This document shows, one piece after another, positions 29,831-38,582 of a stretch of 64,000 nucleotides of DNA. The notes under the pieces were generated by a model. That model worked only from the letters and a program-made list of their open reading frames with translations, was not told where the DNA came from and did no database searches. Within the stretch, counting starts at the first letter, position 1. Every line of letters begins with the position of its first letter. Origin of the DNA: Methylotenera versatilis 7 (lineage in GTDB: Bacteria > Pseudomonadota > Gammaproteobacteria > Burkholderiales > Methylophilaceae); the NCBI RefSeq assembly GCF_000799165.1, contig NZ_JUGF01000001.1, positions 62,001-126,000 of the forward strand, given 5' to 3'. The position numbers and the translations under genes were made by a program.

Positions 29831-29926
29831 TTAAGCATTAAGTACCCATATAAACACTAACCAACCCAATAAAATTGAAATAGCAGCCAATGTTAGCCTC
29901 TTGTAAAAATGGCTTGACGCTGCCAT
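29831..29926 (-). CDS. Candidate 31-residue membrane microprotein
   Basis: A 31-codon frame running leftward in the ligE-hrpA gap. It has a basic N-terminus (SSHFYKR) and one clear hydrophobic helix (LTLAAISILLGWLVFIWVL), the usual topology of small inner-membrane proteins. Its ATG is 18 bases from the hrpA start and divergent from it. No convincing ribosome-binding site is visible, so it may be fortuitous. I do not recognise a family. Confidence 0.35.
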   Translation of the reverse strand: MAASSHFYKRLTLAAISILLGWLVFIWVLNA

Positions 29927-29943
29927 GTTAAAATACCCGCCGC

Positions 29944-32900
29944 ATGACGATAACTGTTAATCCCAGCACGACTAATCAACAATTGCAAATCTGCATGCTG
30001 GCAGACAGGCACGCGTTACGCCGAAAACTGCGCGATGCGGAGGGTTTGCTCAAGTTAAAAGATGAGAAGTCTGCGCTAAAAGCCCAGCGTTTGCAGGCGG
30101 AAGTCGCGCAGAAGTTACGCACTTCGCAAGCTAAATATGCGGCGCGATTAGCCAATTTACCCAAGCCTGAATATTCGCTTGAATTGCCGGTTTCATCACG
30201 TCGCGATGAAATTGCTGCAGCGATTAAAAACAATCAAGTGGTGATTGTGTGCGGTGAAACAGGCTCTGGTAAAACCACACAGTTGCCTAAAATCTGCCTG
30301 GAACTTGGGCGTGGCGTTGCTGGCTTGATTGGTCATACGCAACCGCGGCGTATTGCGGCGCGTTCGGTGGCATCGCGCATCGCACAAGAACTGCAAAGTC
30401 CGCTGGGCGAAGTGGTTGGCTACAAAGTGCGCTTTAACGACAAACTTTCAGAGTCCAGTTACATCAAGTTGATGACGGATGGTATTTTGTTGGCTGAAAC
30501 GCAGGGCGACAGATTTCTTAACGCTTACGACACCATCATTATTGATGAGGCGCATGAGCGCAGCTTGAATATTGATTTTCTGCTGGGCTATCTCAAACAG
30601 TTATTACCAAAACGCCCCGATCTAAAAGTCATCGTCACTTCTGCCACAATCGATGCCGATAGATTTTCGCAGCATTTTTCAGCGCAAACCAGTGTTGGAG
30701 TTATAAAAGCTGCACCAGTGATTGAGGTTTCTGGGCGGACTTATCCAGTTGAGATTCGTTATAGGCCACTTGGTAAAGCAGGTTTTCGCACGAAAGAAAT
30801 CGCGGCAGATAACGCATTTGATTTAGATGATGAAGCCGAGTTTGCAAATGAAAGCCTGTTGGGCATTCCACGCAAAGCCAAAACAGAAGCACGCTGGCTT
30901 GAGGAAGACGATGAAGAAGAGGCGATTGAAGAAGCGATTTTAGATGCTGCCGATGATTTATTGCGACAAGGCGACGGCGATATTCTGGTGTTTTTGCCAG
31001 GTGAGCGTGAGATTCGCGATACTGCAGAGCATTTACGCAAATACCAAGGCCGTTCAGCCAAGCTAAAACATATTGAAGTTTTGCCTTTATTTGCACGCTT
31101 AAGTATTGAAAATCAGCAAAAAATATTTAAAAGCCATAGTTCACGCAGAATTGTATTGGCGACTAACGTGGCAGAAACTTCACTCACCGTGCCAGGTATT
31201 AAATATGTGATTGACGCAGGATTGGCGCGGGTAAGCCGTTATAGCTCGCGTGCAAAAGTAGAGCAGTTGCAAATAGAAAAGATTAGCCAGGCGGCAGCGA
31301 AACAACGTGCAGGACGCTGCGGTCGCGTTTCTAATGGTATTTGTGTGCGTTTGTATTCTGAGCAGGATTTTGATGGACGATCTGAGTTTACTGAACCAGA
31401 AATTCTGCGCAGTTCACTTGCCAGTGTTATTTTGCGCATGGCAGCGCTACGGCTTGGTGATGTAGTTGATTTTCCGTTTATTGAAGCGCCAAGTTCCAGA
31501 TTGATTGCCGATGGTTATCAACTTTTACAAGAGTTGGGTGCAGTGGATGTGCGCCGCCAAATTACCGAAACAGGTTTGCAGCTTGCCAAGTTGCCGCTAG
31601 ATCCGCGCGTAGGGCGCATGATTCTGGCGGCCAAGCGTGAAGGCTGCCTGAACGAGATTTTGATTATCGCCAGTGTGTTAAGTATTCAAGATCCGCGCGA
31701 ACGACCGATGGATAAACGCGAAGCGGCAGATAATGCGCATGCCAAATTTGCCGGTGAAGGTTCAGATTTCATGAGCTATCTCAAGCTGTGGGATTTCTTT
31801 GATAATGCACTGAAAACTAAAAAATCCAATAAAGATTTGCTGAATCAATGCCACACCAATTTCTTATCGTTTCTACGCTTAAAAGAATGGCGCGAACTGC
31901 ACGCCCAAATCAAGCAGATTACTGACGAAATGGATTTTAAGCTTAATGAAAAAGAAGCTAACTATGAGCAGATTCATAAAGCTTTATTAGCAGGTTTGTT
32001 AGGCAATATTGGCTTTAAAGATGGCGATAATGACGCATATTCAGGCGCTCGTGGCATTCGTTTTCATGTGGCACCGGGTTCTACACTTAAAAAAACGCGG
32101 CCGAAATGGGTGATTGCGGCTGAGTTGGTGGATACAACCAAGCTATACGCGCGCTGTGTAGCGAAAATAGAGCCCGATTGGATTGAGCCGCTTGCACGCA
32201 CATTAACCGAAAGCCAATATACCGACCCGCGCTGGGATAGAAAAATGGGCATGGTAAACGCTTGGGAACGCGTTTCTTTGTATGGTTTAACTATTATTCC
32301 TAAACGCCGTGTGCATTACGGGCCGATTAACCCTGCTGAATCACGTGAAATATTCATTCGTGAAGCTTTGGCAAATGGTGAGTTCGATACGCGTGCTGCA
32401 TTCTTTATCGCGAATGAGCGCTTGATTGCCGAGGTTGAGGAGCTGGAACACAAGGCGCGTCGTCAGGATGTGCTGGTGGATGAGCATAAGTTATTTGCTT
32501 TTTATGATGCAAAAATTCCTGCTGATATTTTTCAGGCCGCTACTTTTGAAAAGTGGCGTGAAGGCGCAGAGAAACTTAATCCCAAGTTGCTGTATTTAAC
32601 GCGTGATGACCTGATGCGTCATGGTGCCGATGCGATTACCGCAGTGCAGTTTCCTGAAAAAATCACTTTGGATGGTGTGGAAGTGAGCCTTAAATATCGC
32701 TTTGAGCCGAGCCATGTACTGGATGGTGTGACTGCAACGATTCCGTTAGCGCTATTGAACCAGCTAAATCCAACGCAAACTGAATGGTTAGTGCCGGGCA
32801 TGTTGCGCGAAAAGCTTACTTATTTGATTAAAGCTTTGCCGAAAACCTTTCGTCGCGTATGTGTGCCTGTGCCGGAGTTTGTGACGAATTTTTTAGATAA

Positions 32901-34005
32901 ACATCAAGTGGGAGAAGTACCGATCAAGCAAGCGCTTGCCGCGTATATTCAGCTTGTGACTACACTCAAAATTGGTATTGATGATTGGGTGGAAGAAACG
33001 CCAGCGCATCTGCTGATGAATTTTAGCGTGGTGGATGATGCCGGGCGCGAATTGGCGATGGGGCGTAATTGGAATGCGCTGAAAAAACAATTGGGCTCTG
33101 CCGCGCAATTAACTTTTAGAAATACGCTGCCCGATATTGAAAAAACAGGTTTGAAGCAGTGGGATTTTGGCGATTTACCCGAGAAATTATCTTTTGAGCG
33201 CGATGGGTTAAAGGTGACGGGGTATCCGGCATTGGAAGATAACACCGATAGTGTTGCAGTTAAGTTGTTTGATACAGAATATGCGGCACATGTAAATCAC
33301 CGTAAAGGTGTTTGCAGGCTGATGCGTTTTGAGTTAAAAGAACAGGTTAAACAGTTAGAAAAAAGCCTGCCAAATTTTAACCAATATGCCCTTACTTTAA
33401 GAAATATCATGTCGCCCGAAGAGTTGCGTGAAGATATGGTGACTGCGATTGCCGACCGCGCCTTTATGGGTGAGGATGATTTGCCACGAACCAATGCGGA
33501 GTTTATGACGCTGAAACAACGCGCCCGCACACGTCTGCCAGCGGTGACGCAAGCGATTGCAAGGCAAGTGCAGGCAATCGCGACCGAATATCAGTTGTTG
33601 ATTGCACAGCAAAGTAAGATGCCCGCAACGGTTAATCGATTAAAACGCGATGTAGAGCAGCAAGTGGGTTTGCTGGTGTATAAAAATTGTTTGTCACTCA
33701 CGCCTTGGGAGTATTTGCAGCATGTGCCGCGCTACTTAAAAGCGTTAAGGCTAAGGATTGAAAAACAACCCGCCAACCCTGACCGAGATGGCAAAAATGC
33801 CGCCAGCGTTGGGTTAACATGGCAAAAATGGCAAGATAAGGTGAGCAGTTTGCAGCAAGCGCACCGTGAAGTGCCGCAAAACTTACAGGATTTTCGTTGG
33901 TTAATAGAAGAATTACGTGTTTCTTTGTTTGCACAAGAACTCAAAACGCCTATGCCTATCTCAGTTAAACGGTTAGATAAAATCTGGGCAGACATGAGCT
34001 TATAG
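29944..34005 (+). CDS. hrpA: DEAH-box ATP-dependent RNA helicase HrpA
   Basis: A 1353-residue protein matching the large bacterial HrpA. Motifs: Walker A GETGSGKTTQ (about residues 100-109), THTQPRRIAARSVA-like Ia (HTQPRRIAARS), IIIDEAHERSLNIDF (Walker B, DEAH), VTSATIDADRF (III), ATNVAETSLTVPGI (V) and QRAGRCGRVSNG (VI). Long C-terminal HrpA-type regions follow. An acidic insertion (EEDDEEEAIEEAI, near residues 320-332) interrupts the helicase core. HrpA rescues stalled and collided ribosomes in E. coli. It is followed by a TonB-like gene five bases after its stop. Confidence 0.94.
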   Translation: MTITVNPSTTNQQLQICMLADRHALRRKLRDAEGLLKLKDEKSALKAQRLQAEVAQKLRTSQAKYAARLANLPKPEYSLELPVSSRRDEIAAAIKNNQVVIVCGETGSGKTTQLPKICLELGRGVAGLIGHTQPRRIAARSVASRIAQELQSPLGEVVGYKVRFNDKLSESSYIKLMTDGILLAETQGDRFLNAYDTIIIDEAHERSLNIDFLLGYLKQLLPKRPDLKVIVTSATIDADRFSQHFSAQTSVGVIKAAPVIEVSGRTYPVEIRYRPLGKAGFRTKEIAADNAFDLDDEAEFANESLLGIPRKAKTEARWLEEDDEEEAIEEAILDAADDLLRQGDGDILVFLPGEREIRDTAEHLRKYQGRSAKLKHIEVLPLFARLSIENQQKIFKSHSSRRIVLATNVAETSLTVPGIKYVIDAGLARVSRYSSRAKVEQLQIEKISQAAAKQRAGRCGRVSNGICVRLYSEQDFDGRSEFTEPEILRSSLASVILRMAALRLGDVVDFPFIEAPSSRLIADGYQLLQELGAVDVRRQITETGLQLAKLPLDPRVGRMILAAKREGCLNEILIIASVLSIQDPRERPMDKREAADNAHAKFAGEGSDFMSYLKLWDFFDNALKTKKSNKDLLNQCHTNFLSFLRLKEWRELHAQIKQITDEMDFKLNEKEANYEQIHKALLAGLLGNIGFKDGDNDAYSGARGIRFHVAPGSTLKKTRPKWVIAAELVDTTKLYARCVAKIEPDWIEPLARTLTESQYTDPRWDRKMGMVNAWERVSLYGLTIIPKRRVHYGPINPAESREIFIREALANGEFDTRAAFFIANERLIAEVEELEHKARRQDVLVDEHKLFAFYDAKIPADIFQAATFEKWREGAEKLNPKLLYLTRDDLMRHGADAITAVQFPEKITLDGVEVSLKYRFEPSHVLDGVTATIPLALLNQLNPTQTEWLVPGMLREKLTYLIKALPKTFRRVCVPVPEFVTNFLDKHQVGEVPIKQALAAYIQLVTTLKIGIDDWVEETPAHLLMNFSVVDDAGRELAMGRNWNALKKQLGSAAQLTFRNTLPDIEKTGLKQWDFGDLPEKLSFERDGLKVTGYPALEDNTDSVAVKLFDTEYAAHVNHRKGVCRLMRFELKEQVKQLEKSLPNFNQYALTLRNIMSPEELREDMVTAIADRAFMGEDDLPRTNAEFMTLKQRARTRLPAVTQAIARQVQAIATEYQLLIAQQSKMPATVNRLKRDVEQQVGLLVYKNCLSLTPWEYLQHVPRYLKALRLRIEKQPANPDRDGKNAASVGLTWQKWQDKVSSLQQAHREVPQNLQDFRWLIEELRVSLFAQELKTPMPISVKRLDKIWADMSL

Positions 34006-34010
34006 TTTTG

Positions 34011-34943
34011 ATGTTAAATAGTGAACATAGTTTTGATGCATTTTTAGAAAAGCCGCGTGGTGACCAGGTTTTTCGCATTCAATTTAGCCGTAACACGCTA
34101 ATTGCGGTCATCATTTCCTTGCTGATCCATGCGCTAATCGCATTTTTTGCCTTACCAAAATTTGAACCAGATAAAGCAGAATCACCCGCGCGTGAATTAG
34201 AAGTCAGCCTGGCACCGCCGACACCAGAAAGAAAGGTGGCTGAGCTAACCCCAGAAACACCGGCAGTGCCTCCTGAAGTTGTTCCAGAACCAATCGTGAA
34301 GCCTAAACCAAAGGTCATCACACAGCAAATCAATAAACCAGCTAAAAAACCAGCGTTTAAAGTGCCGGATGTCTTGGCAACCAATAAACCTGCGCCGGAA
34401 AAAATCCCACCAAATTTGAGCATACCAAAAGAGTCTACTCAAACAGAAACGCCACCAGAAGATGCGCCTCCGGTGGATATGATGGCGTATGTGAATCAAC
34501 AGCGGGCAAAGCGCGCCGCGCAAGAGTCGGATGCTGCCCGTCAAAATGCGGAAGCAACGGCGCGTGAACGTGGGCCAAGTGCCGAGCAAATCCGCGATGA
34601 AAAAATCAAGCAGAATTTCCAGACAGGCGTGAATGGTATTTTTGAAATTACTAATTTAGAAGCACGTAACGCGAGCTTTACTTTTAACGGCTGGACAAAT
34701 AATTTTAGCAGCGCCAGACGTGAGTTTTTTGAAGTGCAAGCGAACCCAGGTCAGGATGTACGTTTGCTAATGATTAAGAAAATGATTAGCTTAATACGAC
34801 GGCATTATCAGGGTGATTTTAATTGGGAGTCGCACCGCATGAATCGCACCATCGTGATGTCAGCAAGGCCTGAAGATAACGCTGGCTTGGAAGAGTTTAT
34901 GATGTTGGAATTTTTCGGGCAGAATTACAAAACGGCGTTTTAA
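34011..34943 (+). CDS. TonB-like proline-rich membrane protein
   Basis: A 310-residue protein with a cytoplasmic N-terminus and one membrane helix (about residues 26-46, TLIAVIISLLIHALIAFFAL). A proline/lysine-rich periplasmic stretch (about 55-140, repeats such as VPEPIVKPKPK) and an alanine/arginine-rich helical segment follow. The C-terminal domain (about 205-310) has FTFNGWTNNFSSARREFFEV and MIKKMISLIRRHY. The first part is TonB-like, but the C-terminal domain is not the canonical TonB fold and no exbB/exbD is nearby. It begins five bases after hrpA and is probably cotranscribed. The start at 34011 is preferred over an in-frame TTG just upstream. Confidence 0.6.
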   Translation: MLNSEHSFDAFLEKPRGDQVFRIQFSRNTLIAVIISLLIHALIAFFALPKFEPDKAESPARELEVSLAPPTPERKVAELTPETPAVPPEVVPEPIVKPKPKVITQQINKPAKKPAFKVPDVLATNKPAPEKIPPNLSIPKESTQTETPPEDAPPVDMMAYVNQQRAKRAAQESDAARQNAEATARERGPSAEQIRDEKIKQNFQTGVNGIFEITNLEARNASFTFNGWTNNFSSARREFFEVQANPGQDVRLLMIKKMISLIRRHYQGDFNWESHRMNRTIVMSARPEDNAGLEEFMMLEFFGQNYKTAF

Positions 34944-34991
34944 ACTTAAATATCCAGTTAACTACACTTTTTAATTTTACTTAAGACTTAG

Positions 34992-35381
34992 CTAAGGCTT
35001 GGCTAGGCACTGTTCTGCAAGCATCCTGCCGACAGACCACATTGCTTCGTTACCTTTTCCTCTCAAGCTGTATTTACCATTGCTGTACATAAAGCCAGAA
35101 GCTACTATCTGCGCTGGTAATGTAATTAATGTTCCGTCGGCTAGCGTGACGTTTGCTACGAAATCTTTTACTTTATCCTGGTGCGCGGTATTTCTGTCAG
35201 CGCGTTCCTTTGTAAAGTCTCTATCCGTGAACGTGACACTTAGACTGGTTCCGCGATCACATTGATAATCAACAGTCTTTACAGGTGCAGGTTTCGTCGC
35301 ACAGGCGCCAACTGTAATTATTGCAAATAATACAACGAGGATATGCTTTTTCTTATCTTGCATCATGTGAGTTCTTTTCAT
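34992..35381 (-). CDS. mliC: MliC-family lysozyme inhibitor lipoprotein
   Basis: A protein of up to 129 residues (starts also possible at internal ATGs 35366 or 35363). It has a lipoprotein signal with lipobox-like TVGAC followed by a short linker, then an MliC domain: VDYQCDRGTSLSVTF, ASGFMYSNGKYSLRGKGNEAMW and a C-terminal Cys (EQCLAKP) that pairs with the YQC cysteine. MliC proteins are outer-membrane lipoproteins that inhibit C-type lysozyme and so protect peptidoglycan. The gene lies 11 bases after the COG0523 gene at 35393 on the same strand, so it appears to be the last gene of the zinc-related operon. Confidence 0.85.
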   Translation of the reverse strand: MKRTHMMQDKKKHILVVLFAIITVGACATKPAPVKTVDYQCDRGTSLSVTFTDRDFTKERADRNTAHQDKVKDFVANVTLADGTLITLPAQIVASGFMYSNGKYSLRGKGNEAMWSVGRMLAEQCLAKP

Positions 35382-35392
35382 TTTTAGCTGGT

Positions 35393-36424
35393 TTATACCT
35401 GCATCAATGTTTTTCTGATGGTTAATTCATCAATGCCTTTACCAATAATCACAATGCGTGAAATAGGCTCATCTTCATCCCAGCCTTCCAATAATGTGGG
35501 TGGATAGGGCGTAAAGTGCACTGCATGAATCGCCAGCGGTGCAGGTTGATCTTCGGCATGGATAATGCCTTTTAATCGTAGTAAATTTTTGCCATGTATT
35601 TGGCACAGATTCAGAATCACCGGTTTCAAATCGCGCCAATTCAGCGGTTTTGGCATAAACACGGTAAAACTCACGATTTCATCATCATGCGCTTTTTGCG
35701 GCAATGTGCCTTTTGGTGTGGCAGTTTTTAAGGGCGCGCGCAGCCAGCGTTGTGGTTCTGCTTGTTTGGTCGCAATATCAAATAAACCGACATCAATCAC
35801 AAATTGTGGATCTAATTCACCATTTAACACGCGATGCTGAGTGGCGCCTAGATTAATGGTAATGAGTTTTTCTTTTAGCTCGTTTATTTGCTCTACTGTG
35901 GCTAAATCGGTTTTGGTGATTAATAGCACATCTGCTACCGCCACCTGTTTCAATGCTTCGATATTGTCAGTGATTTGCTGTAAGCCATATACCGCATCAA
36001 TGGTCACGACAACGGCATCAAGCCTGTAAGTTGATTCAATCACTGGCTCATTCATCAGGTTGCCCAAAATAGGACCTGGGTCTGCCATACCAGTAGTTTC
36101 AATGATTAAACGTTTAAACTCCGGGATTGCTTGCAACGCACGCTTAAAAAATAAGTCGCGCATGGTATCCGCCAGTTCATTTTTAAGTGTGCAGCATAAA
36201 CAGCCGCTACTTAATAAAACCGTATTGTCGTCAATATGTTCGTTTTCAATATTCTCAGCCAAATTGCTATTGGCGAATATTTGATCCAAACCTGCATCGC
36301 CTAGCTCGTTAATAATCACGGCGGTGTCTTTCATGGCCGGGTCGTGCAGTAATTTATTCAATAGCGTGGTTTTTCCACTGCCTAGAAAGCCGGTAAGCAG
36401 GGTGACAGGAATGCGTTTATCCAT
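35393..36424 (-). CDS. COG0523 (CobW/YjiA-type) metal-chaperone GTPase
   Basis: A 343-residue SIMIBI-class GTPase. Walker A is GFLGSGKTTLLNKLL (residues 12-26), the metal-binding CxCC motif is SSGCLCCTL (about 73-81), then ETTGMADPGPI and base-recognition TKTDL. The C-terminal CobW domain starts near EIVSFTVFMPKPLNW. Family members insert or chaperone Zn, Co or Fe. Location next to a second COG0523 gene and zur suggests zinc. It starts 59 bases after the upstream zigA-like gene. Confidence 0.85.
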   Translation of the reverse strand: MDKRIPVTLLTGFLGSGKTTLLNKLLHDPAMKDTAVIINELGDAGLDQIFANSNLAENIENEHIDDNTVLLSSGCLCCTLKNELADTMRDLFFKRALQAIPEFKRLIIETTGMADPGPILGNLMNEPVIESTYRLDAVVVTIDAVYGLQQITDNIEALKQVAVADVLLITKTDLATVEQINELKEKLITINLGATQHRVLNGELDPQFVIDVGLFDIATKQAEPQRWLRAPLKTATPKGTLPQKAHDDEIVSFTVFMPKPLNWRDLKPVILNLCQIHGKNLLRLKGIIHAEDQPAPLAIHAVHFTPYPPTLLEGWDEDEPISRIVIIGKGIDELTIRKTLMQV

Positions 36425-36483
36425 TTTATTTTTTTGCTGATAATTATTAAGTGATGAAAGGTTAATTTTAACCTAGATGTAAG

Positions 36484-37719
36484 TTAAGCAGTTTCTAAAT
36501 ATGACTCTGACTCATGTTGATGCCAGATAGGAAAAGGGTCGCTGAGCGCTTTCCAGCCTTGCATATATTCACCCATGTCGCCCAGTAACATTTCAGTTGG
36601 TGTCAGTAAGCAGCGGTCAAACTCTGTGATTAAAGCTGTTTTATCCATATTGATTCCGATTAATACTAACTCTTGCTGCCTATCGCCAAATGGTTCTTGC
36701 CAGCGATTTTTAATCTCTTCTAACTGATCAATATCTTGCGGCCAATATTCTTTAGGCGTAGCAGCCCACCAAAACCCAGCTAACTCGTTACGCGAAATAG
36801 CGCCAGCCTGCGACCAGCTAATGCAAAACTCTGGTCTGGAGGCGATCCAGAAGTTACCTTTTGAGCGAATCACACCTGGCCATTCCTGGCCGATATAATC
36901 ATAGAATCGTTGTGGATGAAAAGGACATCTGGCCTTGTAGACAAAGCTACTGATGCCATACTCTTCACTTTCTGGCACATGTTCGCCACGCAGTTCTTTT
37001 AGCCAACCAGCGGCATCTTCGGCGGCTTCAAAGTTAAATAAACCTGTATTCATCACCGCATCCAGTGGCACTTTGCTAAATTGGCTGTGCACGATTTTTG
37101 CCCGGGGATTGAAAGTTTTTAAAATACCTTCCAGTTGACCTATTTCGTCCTGATTTAATAAATCGGTTTTGTTTAACACCAGCACATCGCAAAACTCAAT
37201 TTGCTCAACCAGCAAATCGACAACTGTTCGTTGGTCTTCATCGCCCATGCTTTCTCCCCGTTGCGAGATGAAGTCGCGCGAACTGTAATCTTTAAGAAAG
37301 TTAAAACCATCTACTACCGTTACCATTGTGTCCAATTCCGCCACGTCAGATAAACTCAAGCCATCTTCGCCACGGAAAGTAAACGTTTCTGCTACAGGTA
37401 ATGGTTCTGAAATGCCTGTCGATTCGATGAGCAAATAATCAAAGCGATTTTCTTTGGCTAAACGCGTGATTTCGATGAGTAAGTCTTCCCGTAAGGTGCA
37501 GCAAATACAGCCATTGCTCATTTCAACTAATTTTTCTTCACTGCGCGATAGCGCCGCGCCGCCATTGCGCACTAATTGTGCGTCGATATTGATTTCACTC
37601 ATATCATTCACGATAACGGCAACGCGTTTGCCTTCACGATTATTTAAAATGTGATTAAGTAGCGTGGTTTTACCTGCGCCCAAAAAACCAGATAGAACGG
37701 TGACGGGGAGTTTTTTCAT
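36484..37719 (-). CDS. zigA: ZigA-type zinc-responsive COG0523 GTPase
   Basis: A 411-residue GTPase. [15 protein letters not shown] (residues 11-25) is Walker [14 protein letters not shown] (about 69-81) holds the CxCC metal site, and [10 protein letters not shown] and [10 protein letters not shown] follow. The C-terminal CobW domain is extended with [14 protein letters not shown]. The size and C-terminal region match the ZigA/YciC group, which is induced under zinc shortage and thought to deliver zinc. An AAGGA ribosome-binding site precedes the ATG. The promoter carries two 17-bp palindromes near zur, fitting Zur control. It is the first gene of a probable operon with the next COG0523 gene and mliC. 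Confidence 0.85.
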   Translation of the reverse strand: MKKLPVTVLSGFLGAGKTTLLNHILNNREGKRVAVIVNDMSEINIDAQLVRNGGAALSRSEEKLVEMSNGCICCTLREDLLIEITRLAKENRFDYLLIESTGISEPLPVAETFTFRGEDGLSLSDVAELDTMVTVVDGFNFLKDYSSRDFISQRGESMGDEDQRTVVDLLVEQIEFCDVLVLNKTDLLNQDEIGQLEGILKTFNPRAKIVHSQFSKVPLDAVMNTGLFNFEAAEDAAGWLKELRGEHVPESEEYGISSFVYKARCPFHPQRFYDYIGQEWPGVIRSKGNFWIASRPEFCISWSQAGAISRNELAGFWWAATPKEYWPQDIDQLEEIKNRWQEPFGDRQQELVLIGINMDKTALITEFDRCLLTPTEMLLGDMGEYMQGWKALSDPFPIWHQHESESYLETA

Positions 37720-37786
37720 GCTAATTCCTTCAAGTTACTTGTTCATGTTTTTTTGATGCATTGATGGCTTTAGTCATGACAAATAG

Positions 37787-37815
37787 ATTTAAAATTGCGA
37801 TTGAATTTTATGCAA
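37787..37815 (-). promoter_or_regulatory. Candidate promoter of zigA operon overlapping the first palindrome
   Basis: On the minus strand, TTGCAT (complement of 37810-37815) is spaced 17 bases from TTAAAT (complement of 37787-37792), about 70 bases upstream of the zigA ATG. The -35 hexamer is the right half-site of the first palindrome, which fits repression by a bound dimer. Confidence 0.45.
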
Positions 37816-37826
37816 CATTGTTGCGT
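37810..37826. promoter_or_regulatory. Putative Zur operator 1
   Basis: ATGCAAC-ATT-GTTGCGT, a 7-3-7 palindrome with one mismatch. It shares its half-site with the perfect copy 48 bases away and covers the candidate -35 of the zigA operon. Confidence 0.55.
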
Positions 37827-37857
37827 TTGTTGGCATATTAACCACAATGTAGAGTTT

Positions 37858-37874
37858 ATGCAACTAAGTTGCAT
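37858..37874. promoter_or_regulatory. Putative Zur operator 2
   Basis: ATGCAAC-TAA-GTTGCAT, a perfect 7-3-7 palindrome. It lies upstream of the first copy in the zigA promoter region, between the zur and zigA genes. The assignment to Zur is from context only. Confidence 0.55.
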
Positions 37875-37955
37875 TTTTATGGCGCAATTATTGTTTTGTT
37901 GAAAGGGGCTGGGAAATTAGCGTTTAAGGACTGGGTAGAGGATTTAGTATGAAAG

Positions 37956-38360
37956 TTAAGGCTGGCAGTTGGCGCAAATACCGCTAATGCTTAAGTGCAC
38001 GTTGTTGGCGGTAAATCTCTCAGGCAGGCTTTGAGCGATGGCGTCATCCACTTTGTCCAGACAGTACACTTGCCCGCATTTTGTACATTCAAAATGCGCG
38101 TGCTGATGTTGGCTTGGCTGTGTATTGGTCTTGAATCGTCTGGTTTTATCTGGGCTAATTACGCTGTGCACAAAGCCTTGGGCACTTAACCAATCCAATA
38201 CTCTGTAAATCGTCACACGGTCGATAGGTTCTACGATTCTCTTTTGGATTTCAGGATGCGACAGCGGTAAAGGCGCATTTAATAAAGTGTCTAATACCAA
38301 TACCCGTGCGCTGGTCGGCGTTTGGGATTGTGCTTGTATCAATTCAAAGGCTTTGCTCAT
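37956..38360 (-). CDS. zur: Fur-family zinc regulator Zur
   Basis: About 134 residues from the ATG at 38360; upstream in-frame starts would add a segment without Fur similarity. The winged helix contains HPEIQKRI and DRVTIYRVLDWL, the recognition-helix region of Fur proteins. The metal and structural sites are visible as HQHAHFECTKCGQVYCLD and the terminal CANC, giving two CxxC pairs for structural zinc. Neighbouring COG0523 genes favour Zur over Fur. It should repress zinc-acquisition genes when zinc is replete, most likely through the ATGCAAC palindromes upstream of zigA. Confidence 0.85.
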   Translation of the reverse strand: MSKAFELIQAQSQTPTSARVLVLDTLLNAPLPLSHPEIQKRIVEPIDRVTIYRVLDWLSAQGFVHSVISPDKTRRFKTNTQPSQHQHAHFECTKCGQVYCLDKVDDAIAQSLPERFTANNVHLSISGICANCQP

Positions 38361-38582
38361 GGTTCGAATATACCGTATTTTTAATGGCAGCATCAACAGT
38401 AAATTTTTACAGAATTGAAGATGAATCGGGCATATGTACAGTGAAAGCAAGGCGTGATATTGGAATTAAACAAGCTTAATTGCTTAGAACACATTAAAAT
38501 TATGCTTTAAAAATAATGACGCTTAAAAATACGTTATTTAATTCTGCGCTAGATAAATTTAATTGAAGAAAAAACAACCCCA

